Origin: Labrys wisconsinensis
GTDB lineage: Bacteria; Pseudomonadota; Alphaproteobacteria; Rhizobiales; Labraceae
Reading direction: 5' to 3'
Length of the DNA stretch: 64,000 nt
Assembly: GCF_030814995.1 (NCBI RefSeq)
Contig: NZ_JAUSVX010000007.1
Location: 1-64,000 of the forward strand
Below the pieces are notes generated by a model. It worked only from the letters and a program-made list of their open reading frames with translations. It was not told where the DNA came from and did not search any database. Below are positions 43,835-52,335 of this stretch, piece by piece (position 1 is the first letter of the stretch; each line of letters starts with the position of its first letter). The translations under genes were made by a program, and so were the position numbers.

Positions 43835-44305
43835 TCAGCCCTTGTCGCGCATCAGGCGGCCCTTCTCGCGGTCCCAGTCGCGCTTCTTCTCGGTCTCGCG
43901 CTTGTCGCCGAGCGTCTTGCCACGCGCCAGGGCAATCTCGATCTTGGCCATGCCCTTCTCGTTGAAATAGAGCTTGGTCGGCACGATGGTGAGGCCGTTG
44001 CGCTGCACGGCGCCGATCAGCTTGCTGATCTGGCGCTTGTGCAGCAGGAGCTTTCGCGGCCGCTTGCGCTCGTGGTTGAAGCGGTTGGCCTGCAGGTATT
44101 CGGGGATGTCGGCGTTGAACAGCAGGAGCTCGTTGCCGGAGGGGCCGGCATAGCTCTCGCCGATCGTCGCCTTGCCGAGGCGCAGAGACTTCACCTCCGT
44201 GCCGGTCAGCGCGATGCCGGCCTCGAACGTGTCGAGGAGCTCGTAGTGGAAGCGCGCCTTGCGGTTGTCGGCGACCAGCTTCTGGGCGGCCTGTCGTTCC
44301 GTCAT
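43835..44305 (-). CDS. smpB: SsrA-binding protein
   Basis: The 156-residue protein is typical Smp[81 protein letters not shown] and the basic tail [16 protein letters not shown], which enters the mRNA channel. It binds tmRNA for rescue of stalled ribosomes. It follows dapA after 4 bp; the dapA-smpB pair is conserved in Hyphomicrobiales. tmRNA itself is not in the window. Confidence 0.97.
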   Translation of the reverse strand: MTERQAAQKLVADNRKARFHYELLDTFEAGIALTGTEVKSLRLGKATIGESYAGPSGNELLLFNADIPEYLQANRFNHERKRPRKLLLHKRQISKLIGAVQRNGLTIVPTKLYFNEKGMAKIEIALARGKTLGDKRETEKKRDWDREKGRLMRDKG

Positions 44306-44309
44306 CGCT

Positions 44310-45200
44310 TCATCCGTTGATCAGGCCGGCATGGGTCATTGCCGCCTTGATCGCCGCGCGCGTCGGCTCCGTGACCGGCAGGAGCGGCAGGCGCACGTCC
44401 TCGCGGCCGCGGCCGAGATGGGCGAGGCCGCACTTGGCGCCGGCGAGGCCCGGCTCCAGGAAGGTGGCCGCGTGCAGCGGCACCAGCCGGTCCTGGACCG
44501 TCAGGGCCGCGGCATAGTCGCCCTTGAGGCTCAGGCTCTGCAGCTCGGCGCAGAGGCGCGGTGCGACGTTGGAGACCACCGAGATGCAGCCGACGCCGCC
44601 GGCAGCGTTGAAGGCGAGCGCCGTCATGTCCTCGCCGGAGAGCTGGATGAAGTCCGGCCCGAGCGCCTCACGCTGCAGGCTGACGCGGGCGAGATTGCCG
44701 GTGGCGTCCTTGACGCCGGCAATGTTCTTCAGCTCGTACAGCCGCTTCATGGTGTCGACCGACATGTCGACCACCGAGCGCGGCGGGATGTTGTAGATGA
44801 AGATCGGGACGCCGACCGCATCGTTCACCGCCTTGAAGTGCCGGTAGAGGCCCTCCTGGGTCGGCTTGTTGTAATAGGGCGTGACCACCAGCACCGCATC
44901 CGCGCCGGCCTTCTCGGCGTGGCGGGCGAGGTCGACGGCCTCCACCGTGTTGTTGGAGCCGGCCCCGGCGATGACCGGCACGCGCCCGCGGGCCTCCTCG
45001 ACGCAGATCTCGACGACGCGCTTGTGCTCGTCATGGCTGAGCGTCGGGCTTTCGCCGGTGGTGCCGACCGGGACGAGGCCCTGCGTGCCCTCGGCAATCT
45101 GCCAGGCGACGTGCTCGCGAAAGGCTTTCTCGTCGACGGCACCGTCCCGGAAGGGGGTGATCAGCGCCGTGAACGAACCCTTGTAGCGTGCCGTCGACAT
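44310..45200 (-). CDS. dapA: 4-hydroxy-tetrahydrodipicolinate synthase
   Basis: The 296-residue TIM-barrel enzyme has GTTGESPTL (46-54), the catalytic Tyr136 (IYNIPPRS) and Schiff-base Lys164 (AGVKDATGN), and the Arg141 that binds pyruvate's carboxylate. It condenses pyruvate with aspartate semialdehyde, the first committed step to lysine and diaminopimelate. It precedes smpB by 4 bp. In relatives slt is usually the direct divergent neighbour; here an MFS gene lies between. Confidence 0.94.
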   Translation of the reverse strand: MSTARYKGSFTALITPFRDGAVDEKAFREHVAWQIAEGTQGLVPVGTTGESPTLSHDEHKRVVEICVEEARGRVPVIAGAGSNNTVEAVDLARHAEKAGADAVLVVTPYYNKPTQEGLYRHFKAVNDAVGVPIFIYNIPPRSVVDMSVDTMKRLYELKNIAGVKDATGNLARVSLQREALGPDFIQLSGEDMTALAFNAAGGVGCISVVSNVAPRLCAELQSLSLKGDYAAALTVQDRLVPLHAATFLEPGLAGAKCGLAHLGRGREDVRLPLLPVTEPTRAAIKAAMTHAGLING

Positions 45201-45451
45201 CTCAATGCTCCACGTCCGGATCGATCTCGAGGCTTGTCCGGAACGGGCAGGCATATACGAGCCGGACGCCGGACGAAAGAGCGGGGACGGCGCAAAGCGC
45301 GGCATTCGCAGGGCAAGCGCCGGGCTGGTCGCGCTCCCCGGCCGCCTCGCCCTTGCGCTCGGACCTGGACGGGCCTATCGGCACGATCGCAGGCCGCCCC
45401 GCATCGCCCGTTCCGAGCGACGACGCCGCAGCCCATGCGAGGATGCGACCC

Positions 45452-46732
45452 ATGGCTAGCCCAGGCCAATCGAAAGTTGCGACCGTGCTGCGCGTCACCA
45501 GCGGCAACTTCCTGGAGATGTTCGACTTCTTCTTGGTCGGCCTGTTCGCCAACCAGATCGCCGCGGCCTTCTTCCCCGCAGCCGACGAGACCTCCTCGCT
45601 CCTCGCCACCTTCATGGCCTTCGGCGCCGCTTTCCTGATGCGCCCGATCGGTGCGTTGTTCCTCGGCGCCTATATCGACCGGATCGGCCGGCGCCAGGGC
45701 CTGATCGTCACGCTCGGCATCATGGCCACCGGCACGGTGCTGATCGCCTTCGTGCCGGGCTATGGCACGATCGGCGTGCTGGCGCCGCTGCTGGTGCTGA
45801 TCGGCCGGCTGCTGCAGGGCTTTTCCGCCGGCGTCGAGCTCGGCGGCGTCTCGGTCTATCTGTCGGAAATGGCCACGCCCGGCCACAAGGGCTTCTACGT
45901 CGCCTGGCAGTCGGCCAGCCAGCAGGTGGCGATCATCGTCGGCGCGCTGATCGGCTTCGCCCTCAACAAGCTGTTCCTGCCGCAGACCATCGCCGACTGG
46001 GCCTGGCGCATCCCCTTTTTCATCGGCTGCCTCATCGTGCCGCTGATCTTCCTGATCCGCCGGCAGCTGCGCGAGACTGCGGCCTTCGAGGCGCAGACGC
46101 GCCGGCCGTCCCTTCCCGAGGTCGCCGCCTCGCTGGCCGAGAACTGGCGCGTGGTGGCGCTCGGCGTGGCGCTGGTGCTGATGACGACCATCTCCTTCTA
46201 CATGATCACGGTCTACACCCCCACCTTCGGCAAGGCGGTGTTGAAGCTATCGGAGGCCGACAGCCTCCTGGTGACGCTGTGCGTCGGCGCCTCGAACTTC
46301 CTCTGGCTGCCGATCATGGGGGCTCTCTCCGACCGGATCGGCCGCTTCCCGGTGCTGGCGCTGTTCTCGGCCCTGATGCTGTGCACGGCCTATCCGGCCC
46401 TGGCCGAGCTCGTCTCGGCGCCGAGCTTCGAGGGCATGCTGGCGGTGGAGCTGTGGTTCTCCTTCCTCTATGGCAGCTATAACGGCGCCATGGTCGTCGC
46501 GCTGACCGAGGTGGTGCCGGCGCATGTGCGCACCTCGGGCTTTTCGCTGGCCTACAGCCTGGCGACGGCGCTCGGCGGCTTCACGCCGGCGGTCTCGACC
46601 TGGCTGATCCGCGAGACCGCCGACAAGGCGGCGCCGGGCTATTGGCTGATGCTGGCGGCGGCGCTCAGCCTGGCGGCGACGCTGATCCTCTATCGCACCG
46701 GCCTCGGCCGGCGCGCCCTCGCCGCCGGCTGA
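45452..46732 (+). CDS. MHS-family MFS transporter, citrate/tricarballylate:H+ symporter-like
   Basis: The 426-residue protein has 12 helices and the N-terminal pattern [20 protein letters not shown] found in the CitA/TcuC branch of the MHS family. Also present are [20 protein letters not shown] (motif A), [20 protein letters not shown] and [14 protein letters not shown]. It probably imports a tri- or dicarboxylate with protons. GAGGA lies 8 nt before the ATG at 45452. It is divergent from dapA and sits in the otherwise conserved dapA-slt spacing. Confidence 0.87.
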   Translation: MASPGQSKVATVLRVTSGNFLEMFDFFLVGLFANQIAAAFFPAADETSSLLATFMAFGAAFLMRPIGALFLGAYIDRIGRRQGLIVTLGIMATGTVLIAFVPGYGTIGVLAPLLVLIGRLLQGFSAGVELGGVSVYLSEMATPGHKGFYVAWQSASQQVAIIVGALIGFALNKLFLPQTIADWAWRIPFFIGCLIVPLIFLIRRQLRETAAFEAQTRRPSLPEVAASLAENWRVVALGVALVLMTTISFYMITVYTPTFGKAVLKLSEADSLLVTLCVGASNFLWLPIMGALSDRIGRFPVLALFSALMLCTAYPALAELVSAPSFEGMLAVELWFSFLYGSYNGAMVVALTEVVPAHVRTSGFSLAYSLATALGGFTPAVSTWLIRETADKAAPGYWLMLAAALSLAATLILYRTGLGRRALAAG

Positions 46733-47099
46733 GACGCGGCGGCCGGCCGCCGCCTTCGCACCGATCCGGCGGCTTCGTGCGCATCCTGCACCAGCCGCGG
46801 CAACCCGTTGAGCCCACGCCCTATTTCCGCGGCAATTTCCGGGCACAGCAACGGCATGGACGCAAGCGGCCGATCGTGCGCGCCCGGCCGGCCGCCGCCG
46901 GCTGCGGCGGGATGGGCCAGTGACCGGCGCAACAGGCGCGGCCGGTCCGACGTGTCAGGGTGCGGAGCCGTCCGCCGGATTCACGCTGGGTTAACCACGC
47001 CATCGACCGGCCCGGCTTGCGCCCGATTGGTTTACGGATCGTCAACGCGGAGGCGAGAAAACGGTCTTTCGAGGATCCAGTGAGAAGGCCGTCTCGATA
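46733..47099. other. Spacer before slt
   Basis: No gene is seen in these 367 bp. The last 100 bp should hold the slt promoter, but no convincing -35/-10 pair or terminator was found. Confidence 0.4.
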
Positions 47100-49172
47100 A
47101 TGCTGTTGCGCATCCTGTCCGGTTCGTCCCTGTACGCCCTGATCCTGACGGCCGCGGTGGCCGCACCGCTGGCGCCGGTGGGCGACGGCACGCGCCCGCC
47201 CCCACCCGTGATCGCGGTCCGCAACAGCGACATCACCGGCTCGATCGGCAGCACCGTGCCGAGCGCGCCCAGCGCCCAGCTCGCCATGCTGAAGGCGGCG
47301 ATCGCCGCCTACAAGCGCGGCGACCTGTCCGGCGGCGATGCCAGCGCCCGTTCGATCAGCGACCCGGCGGCCCGGGCCACGGCCGAATGGATCGCCATCC
47401 GCACGGCGCCGCGCCAGATCGGCTATGCCCGCATCGCCCGCTTCCTGACCAGCCTCCCGAACTGGCCTTCGGCCAGGAGCGTGCGCGCCCGCGGCGAGGA
47501 AGCGCTCTACAACGACAATATCGACGACGGCACGGTGCGCGCCTCCTTCGCCGCCCAGGCGCCGCAGACGGACGAGGGCAAGGTGGCCCTCGCCCGCGTG
47601 CTGCTCAAGGCCGGGGATCGCGCCGGCGCCACGGCGCTGATCCGCGACGCCTATCGCAACGACAGCCTGTCGGGCGGCCTCGAAGGCGATATCATCAAGA
47701 ATTTCAGCGCCTTGCTGACGCGGGCCGACATGAAGTATCGCGTCGACCGCATGATCTACGACGGCAATGCCGTCGAGGGCCTGCGCGCGGCCCAGCGGGC
47801 CGGGGCCGAGATGACGGCCCTGGCCAAGGCGCGCATCGCCGTGGCCAAGAAGGCCGGCAATGCCGGCGCCCTGCTCGCCGCCGTGCCGGCGAGCCTGCGC
47901 TCCGACCCCGCCTATCTCTTCGCCCGCATCAGCTATCTCAGGCGGAACGACAAGGCGAAGGAGGCGGCGGCGCTGCTGCTCAAGGCGCCGCGCGGCGCCG
48001 AGGCCCTGGTGCGCCCAGACGAATGGTGGACCGAGCGCCGCCTGGTGGCGCGCGATCTCCTCGACAAGGGCGATATCCGCACCGCCTATGCCGTCGCCTC
48101 CGGCTATACCGCCGAGAGCGACCAGACCGGCATGGAGGCCGAGTTCCATTGCGGCTGGATCGCGCTGCGCTTCATCGGCGACGCCAAGACCGCGGCGCGC
48201 CATTTCGCCAAGGTCAGCGAGATCGCCACCCGGCCGATCTCGCTGGCGCGCGGCGCCTATTGGCAGGGCCGCGCCGCCGAGGCCCTGGGCGACAAGGCCG
48301 GCGCCGGCCGCTTCTATGCCGCCGCCGCCCGCTACTCCACCACCTATTACGGCCAGATCGCCCGGGCCAAGCTCGGCTTTTCCAGCCTCGACCTGAAGCC
48401 GCTGCCCGAGATCACCGCCGGGACGCGGGCGGCCTTCAACAGCCTCCTGGCGCCGCGCGCCATCTCGATGCTCTACGACCTCGGCGAGCGCGACTTCGCC
48501 CGCATCTTGGTGGGCGACATGGCCGGCCGCCTGCAGGATACCGAGCAGCTGGCGCTGCTGGGCAGCCTCGTGGCGCGCAACGACGATTCCAAGGCGCTGC
48601 TCAGCATCGGCAAGTCGGCGACCCAGCGCGGGCTGCCGCTCGACGCCATCGCCTTCCCGACCGATGCCATCCCGAGCTACCGCTCGGTGGCCGATGTCGA
48701 GCGCGCCGTGGTCTACAGCATCGCCCGCCAGGAGAGCGAGTTCAGCCACGACGTGGTCAGCCATGCCGGCGCCCGCGGCCTGATGCAGCTGATGCCCTCG
48801 ACCGCCCGCGCCACCGCCAAGTCGGCCGGCCTGGCCTTCGACGCCAGCCGCCTGACGCGCGACCCCGCCTACAACGCCCAGATCGGCTCGGCCCATCTCG
48901 GCGAGCTGATCGGCAAGTTCAACGGCTCCTACATCATGGCCTTCGCCGCCTACAATGCGGGTTCCTCGCGCGTCGCCCAATGGGTCGGCACCTATGGCGA
49001 CCCGCGCGACCCCCGCATCGATCCGATCGACTGGGTCGAGCGCATCCCCTTCACCGAGACGCGCAACTACGTGCAGCGCGTCATGGAGAACGTCCAGGTC
49101 TACCGTGCCCGCCTCGGCGCCAAGTCGGCGCTGCTGATCGAGAAGGACCTGCGGCGCGGGACGATCCGTTAG
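47100..49172 (+). CDS. slt: Soluble lytic murein transglycosylase
   Basis: The 690-residue periplasmic protein has a signal peptide (cut near AVAA-PL, residue 23), a long superhelical alpha-repeat region (about 60-510) and a C-terminal SLT goose-type lysozyme domain. The catalytic Glu is 545 in YSIARQESEFSHDVVSHAGA, followed by RGLMQLMPSTARATA and the AYNAG motif (FAAYNAGSSRVAQW). It cleaves peptidoglycan glycan strands, forming 1,6-anhydromuramic ends. GAGAAGG lies 9 nt before the ATG. The gene is the usual neighbour of dapA in this order. Confidence 0.93.
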   Translation: MLLRILSGSSLYALILTAAVAAPLAPVGDGTRPPPPVIAVRNSDITGSIGSTVPSAPSAQLAMLKAAIAAYKRGDLSGGDASARSISDPAARATAEWIAIRTAPRQIGYARIARFLTSLPNWPSARSVRARGEEALYNDNIDDGTVRASFAAQAPQTDEGKVALARVLLKAGDRAGATALIRDAYRNDSLSGGLEGDIIKNFSALLTRADMKYRVDRMIYDGNAVEGLRAAQRAGAEMTALAKARIAVAKKAGNAGALLAAVPASLRSDPAYLFARISYLRRNDKAKEAAALLLKAPRGAEALVRPDEWWTERRLVARDLLDKGDIRTAYAVASGYTAESDQTGMEAEFHCGWIALRFIGDAKTAARHFAKVSEIATRPISLARGAYWQGRAAEALGDKAGAGRFYAAAARYSTTYYGQIARAKLGFSSLDLKPLPEITAGTRAAFNSLLAPRAISMLYDLGERDFARILVGDMAGRLQDTEQLALLGSLVARNDDSKALLSIGKSATQRGLPLDAIAFPTDAIPSYRSVADVERAVVYSIARQESEFSHDVVSHAGARGLMQLMPSTARATAKSAGLAFDASRLTRDPAYNAQIGSAHLGELIGKFNGSYIMAFAAYNAGSSRVAQWVGTYGDPRDPRIDPIDWVERIPFTETRNYVQRVMENVQVYRARLGAKSALLIEKDLRRGTIR

Positions 49173-49220
49173 CCCTGCGGCGGGCTCGCCGCGAGGCCGC
49201 CGTCATCTCGAGGGTTGCCC

Positions 49221-50162
49221 ATGACGATCGATGCTTCGCTCGATGCTCCCTGGACCGATCTCTGGTACGCCTCGGCCGATGGCCTGAAGCTCCATGCCCG
49301 CGATTACGGCCCGCGCGATGCGGCGGCCCCGCCGGTCGTCTGCCTGCCGGGCCTGGCGCGCAGCGCCGGCGATTTCCACGAGCTCGCCTCGGCGCTCGCC
49401 ACCGCCGACGGGGGCCCGCGGCGGGTGCTGGCGCTCGACTATCGCGGCCGCGGCCGCTCGGACTACGATCCCAACCCCAGGAATTACGACCTGCCGGTCG
49501 AGAGCGCCGACATCCTCGCGCTGCTCGCCGCCGCCGGCCTCGCCGGCGCCGTCTTCGTCGGCACCTCGCGCGGCGGCATGCACGTCATGCTGCTGGCGGC
49601 GACGCACAAGGACGTGCTGGCCGGCGCGGTGCTGAACGATATCGGCCCGGTGATCGAGATGACCGGCCTGATGCGCATCAAGGGCTATGTCGGGCAGATG
49701 CCGACGCCGAAGACCTATGAGGAGGCGGCCGCGCTGCTGCAGGGGATCGCCGGCCCCGGCTTCCCCGCCTTCGGCGCCGCCGACTGGGCCCGCCTCGCCG
49801 CGCGCAGCTTCATCGAGCGCGGCGGCGCCCTCGTCGCCGACCACGACCCGGCCCTGACCGCCTCGCTGGAGGCCCTGGCGCCGGACAAGCCGCTGCCACC
49901 ACTCTGGCCCTTCTTCGACGCGCTCAAGGACGTGCCGCTGATGCTGATCCGCGGCGAACACTCGGACATCCTGTCGGCGCAGACCCTTGCCGCGATGGCA
50001 GAGCGGCGGCCGGATGCCGACGTGCTGACGGTGGCGGGACAGGGGCACGCACCGGTGCTGTGGGAGGCGGAGGTGGTGGGGAGGGTCGTAGGGTTTGTGG
50101 AAGGGATCGCGGCGGAAGTCCCGCGCGGACCCGAGGGGACGATCGCTGGCGTAGAGGGCTGA
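49221..50162 (+). CDS. Alpha/beta hydrolase
   Basis: The 313-residue protein has the alpha/beta-hydrolase fold: PVVCLPGLARSAGDF (oxyanion region), ALDYRGRGRSDYDP, the nucleophile elbow FVGTSRGGMHVML with catalytic Ser, the acid region LMLIRGEHSDIL and the His in AGQGHAPVLW. No signal peptide. Esterase, lactonase or dehalogenase-like activity is possible; the substrate is unknown. GAGGG lies 6 nt before the ATG. The IS256-type element starts 10 bp after its stop. Confidence 0.87.
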   Translation: MTIDASLDAPWTDLWYASADGLKLHARDYGPRDAAAPPVVCLPGLARSAGDFHELASALATADGGPRRVLALDYRGRGRSDYDPNPRNYDLPVESADILALLAAAGLAGAVFVGTSRGGMHVMLLAATHKDVLAGAVLNDIGPVIEMTGLMRIKGYVGQMPTPKTYEEAAALLQGIAGPGFPAFGAADWARLAARSFIERGGALVADHDPALTASLEALAPDKPLPPLWPFFDALKDVPLMLIRGEHSDILSAQTLAAMAERRPDADVLTVAGQGHAPVLWEAEVVGRVVGFVEGIAAEVPRGPEGTIAGVEG

Positions 50163-50780
50163 CGATCGAAGCGGGACTGTCAGGAATTTCGTGTTCGGGG
50201 TGGGCATAATGGGAAGAATGGAGATCCCTTATGGCCCGCCGCAGAGAGCCTGTTGTCCCTGATGCGATCCTCGACCAATTGCTGGGCGAGGCGGATGCCA
50301 AGACGGCCTTCGATCAGAACGGCCTGCTCGATCAGTTGAAGAAGGCGCTCGCCGAGCGGGCGCTGAAGGCGGAGCTGGACTCACCTGGCCGGTGACGAGA
50401 GCGGCAACACCCGCAACGGCTACGGCAAGAAGACGGTGCTGACCGACGCCGGGGCGCTCGAGCTTTCCGTTCCACGGGATCGGTCAGCCACGTTCGATCC
50501 GCAGCTGATTGCCAAATACCAGCGCCGGTTTCCCGGCTTCGACGAGAAGATCATCTCGATGTATGCGCGCGGGTTGAGCATGCGTGAGATCGCCGGCCAT
50601 CTGCGCGAGCTCTACGGCATCGAGGTCTCGGCCGAGCTGATCTCGACGGTGACCAACGCCGTGATCGAGGAAGTGACGGCTTGGCAGAGCCGGCCGTTGG
50701 AGGCCACCTACGCCCTGGTTTTCCTCGACGCGATCCGGGTCAAGATCCGGGACGAGAGCTTGGTGCGCAACAAGGCCATT

Positions 50781-50807
50781 CCAGCGTAAACGCAAAGCGT
50801 TTATCGC
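50781..50807. repeat. 27-bp palindromic insertion in the transposase gene, copy 1
   Basis: The sequence CCAGCGTAAACGCAAAGCGT + TTATCGC contains the stem TAAACGC-AAA-GCGTTTA. It stands between codons for the conserved VRNKA and the following strand, adds whole codons and brings in a TAA stop. It matches copy 2 at 23 of 27 positions. Confidence 0.75.
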
Positions 50808-50994
50808 GACGTGGCGATCAGCGTGCGCGCCGACGGCGCCAAGGAAGTGCTCGGCCTGTGGATCGAGCAGAATGAGGGCGCCAAGTTCTGGCTGCGCGTG
50901 CTGAACGAGCTGAAGAACCGCGGCGTGGAAGATATCCTCATCGCCGTCGTCGACGGCCTGAAGGGGTTTCCCGAGGCGATCGGTGCGGCCTATC

Positions 50995-51021
50995 CCAGCG
51001 CAAACGCGCAGCGTTTGTCGC
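50995..51021. repeat. 27-bp palindromic insertion in the transposase gene, copy 2
   Basis: The sequence CCAGCGCAAACGCGCAGCGT + TTGTCGC contains the stem CAAACGC-GCA-GCGTTTG. Compared with copy 1 the outer stem pair has changed from T-A to C-G on both sides, keeping the pairing. It lies between the codons for FPEAIGAAYP and (V)QTCIVH and shifts the frame. Confidence 0.75.
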
Positions 51022-51621
51022 CGAGACGATCGTCCAGACCTGCATCGTCCACCTCCTGCGCCACAGCATGGAATTCGCCTCCTGGAAGGATCGCAAGCCC
51101 GTCGCGGCGGCGCTGAAGACGATCTACGACGCCATGGACGACAGGGCGGCGGATGGCGTACGGCCTTCGAGGCTGGCCCCTGGGGCCGCAAATACGAGGC
51201 GATCGGCAAGGCCTGGCGCCGGGCTTGGCAGGAGGTTCCCTTTCTTTGCCTTTCCGCGCGAGGTGCGCCGCATCCTCTCCACCACCAATGCCATCGAGGC
51301 GCTGAACGCCAAGCTGCGCCGAGCAGTCCGGGCCAGGGGCCATTTTCCCCACGACGAGGCGGCGCTGAAGCTCCTCTTCCTGGTCTTGAATCGCTCGGAA
51401 AAGGAGTGGAAGATGCCCCCGCGCGAGTGGGCGGCTGCCAAGGCCCAGATGGCCGTCATGTTCGGCGAGCGCTTCTCATTGGCAATGCGCGCCTGAGAAG
51501 AAATCCGCCCGCCCCGAACACGAAATTCCTGACAGTCCCATCGAACCACTAACCATTCGCCCCCCTAGTCCCCGCTCGCCTCAAAGGCACAGCAACAAAC
51601 ACGTCCGGAAATGGCTGCCCG

Positions 51622-51852
51622 TCAATGCCGCACGGGGGCGTCGCGTATGGATCTTCCGCTCGCGTGTCCGCAATCGCAATCCGTTGATGCGGCACTGCCA
51701 GACATCCCCGCAACCTGCTTCCAGGCCCGGAGCAGGTTGTCGCATGCAAGCTGCTTCAGCAGACCTGGGCCCGAGCCGTTCCATCCCTGCCGCACCAGAC
51801 CCGCTTCATCACACAAAACCGCCCCTGGACCGGCTTCAATTCTCCCGGTCAT
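51622..51852 (-). pseudogene. N-terminal remnant of a group II intron-encoded protein
   Basis: The frame starts MTGRIEAGPGAVL and contains GLLKQLACDNLLRAWKQVAG, which resembles the start of the reverse transcriptase domain 0 of intron-encoded proteins (typical pattern: Glu-Asn-Leu-x-x-Ala-Trp-x-x-Val). The conserved continuation (ANKGAPGVDG type) and all catalytic motifs are missing, so only a stump is left. It lies in the expected place inside the intron RNA. An upstream TTG (51870) could also start it. Confidence 0.5.
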
Positions 51853-52279
51853 GGCGTGCTCCGATGCCAATTCATCGGACTTCTGATGCAGGCGGGGCCA
51901 AGCGGCACGGTGAACGCGCTCTCCTCGTTCGGCCCTTAGCCGTCACGGCTACCACGGCCTCTGCTGACTTCTCGCTCCGCCGGCCTCACAGCCATCGTCG
52001 CCCTTTCAGGCGCAAGGCGAGATCTCCCCAGGTAAGAACGCACTCTGCATGACCGCCAGATTTACGCCGCCGACCGTTGGTCACGAGAGCTTCGCGGTTT
52101 CTGCCCGCTCGCCCGGTCGGCGTCGCCTTCTATCCCGTTCTTCTCCATCGGCCCGCAGCTTCGATCCACGCATCCTCCCCACACTCGGTCACCCTCACGC
52201 AGTTGCGCTTCTCCTCACTCGCTGTGACCAGCTCACGGCGGGGCTCTCACCCGCAAGAGTGCGCCCATGCCGGGCGCAC
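51650..52279 (-). mobile_element. Group II intron, 5' part only (truncated)
   Basis: On the minus strand the element begins at 52279 with GTGCGCCCGGCATGGGCGCA, the GUGYG start of group II introns, followed by CTCTTGCGGGTGAGAGCCCC (domain I) and, near 51960, GAAGTCAGCAGAGGCCGTGG, a block I know from bacterial group II introns related to class C. The intron-encoded protein then begins but stops being recognisable near 51650-51700; domains V and VI are absent. The 5' exon junction is TTTTTGTTAT, the T-run of the porin terminator, so the intron entered directly behind a terminator, the known habit of class C introns. The 3' boundary is approximate. Confidence 0.7.
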
Positions 52280-52280
52280 A

Positions 52281-52312
52281 TAACAAAAAGACCCAGCTTT
52301 CGCTGGGTCTTT
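52281..52312 (-). terminator. Rho-independent terminator of the porin gene
   Basis: On the minus strand AAAGACCCAGC-GAAA-GCTGGGTCTTT (11-bp stem, tetraloop) is followed by TTGTTA, 24 bp after the porin stop. The stem is flanked by A/T runs on both sides, so it can work in both directions. The group II intron begins right after its T-run. Confidence 0.9.
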
Positions 52313-52335
52313 CTGTAAATCATGAGAGATAAAGA

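Larger units (their letters stand above)
50231..51496 (+). pseudogene. IS256-family (mutator-type) transposase, multiply disrupted
   Basis: Pieces in three frames reconstruct a DDE mutator-type transposase: MARRREPVVPDAILDQLLGE; IISMYARGLSMREIAGHLRE; VFLDAIRVKIRDE (first Asp); GLWIEQNEGAKFWLRVLNEL and ILIAVVDGLKGFPEAI (second Asp); FAFPREVRRIL; STTNAIEALNAKLRRAVRAR (Glu). Lesions seen: a frameshift near 50380, an in-frame TAA at 50787-50789 carried by a 27-bp palindrome, a frameshift at about 51000 from a second copy of that palindrome, and a compensating pair of frameshifts between about 51150 and 51240. It cannot make an active protein. Confidence 0.88.
50173..51539. mobile_element. IS256-family insertion sequence, ends intact, transposase dead
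   Basis: The 1,367-bp element is bounded by perfect 28-bp inverted repeats (50173-50200 and 51512-51539; outer bases GGGACTGTCAGGAATTTCGT). It is flanked by ATCGAAGC (50165-50172) and ATCGAACC (51540-51547), an 8-bp target duplication with one mismatch, the length normal for this family. The single transposase gene inside is broken. The element lies between the hydrolase stop and the group II intron remnant. The ends are good enough to be moved by a transposase supplied from elsewhere. Confidence 0.9.

Noticed and set aside
51549-52318. Several short open frames between the IS element and the porin
   Set aside because: They are explained as fragments read from the group II intron RNA region; only the frame matching the start of an intron-encoded protein was kept.
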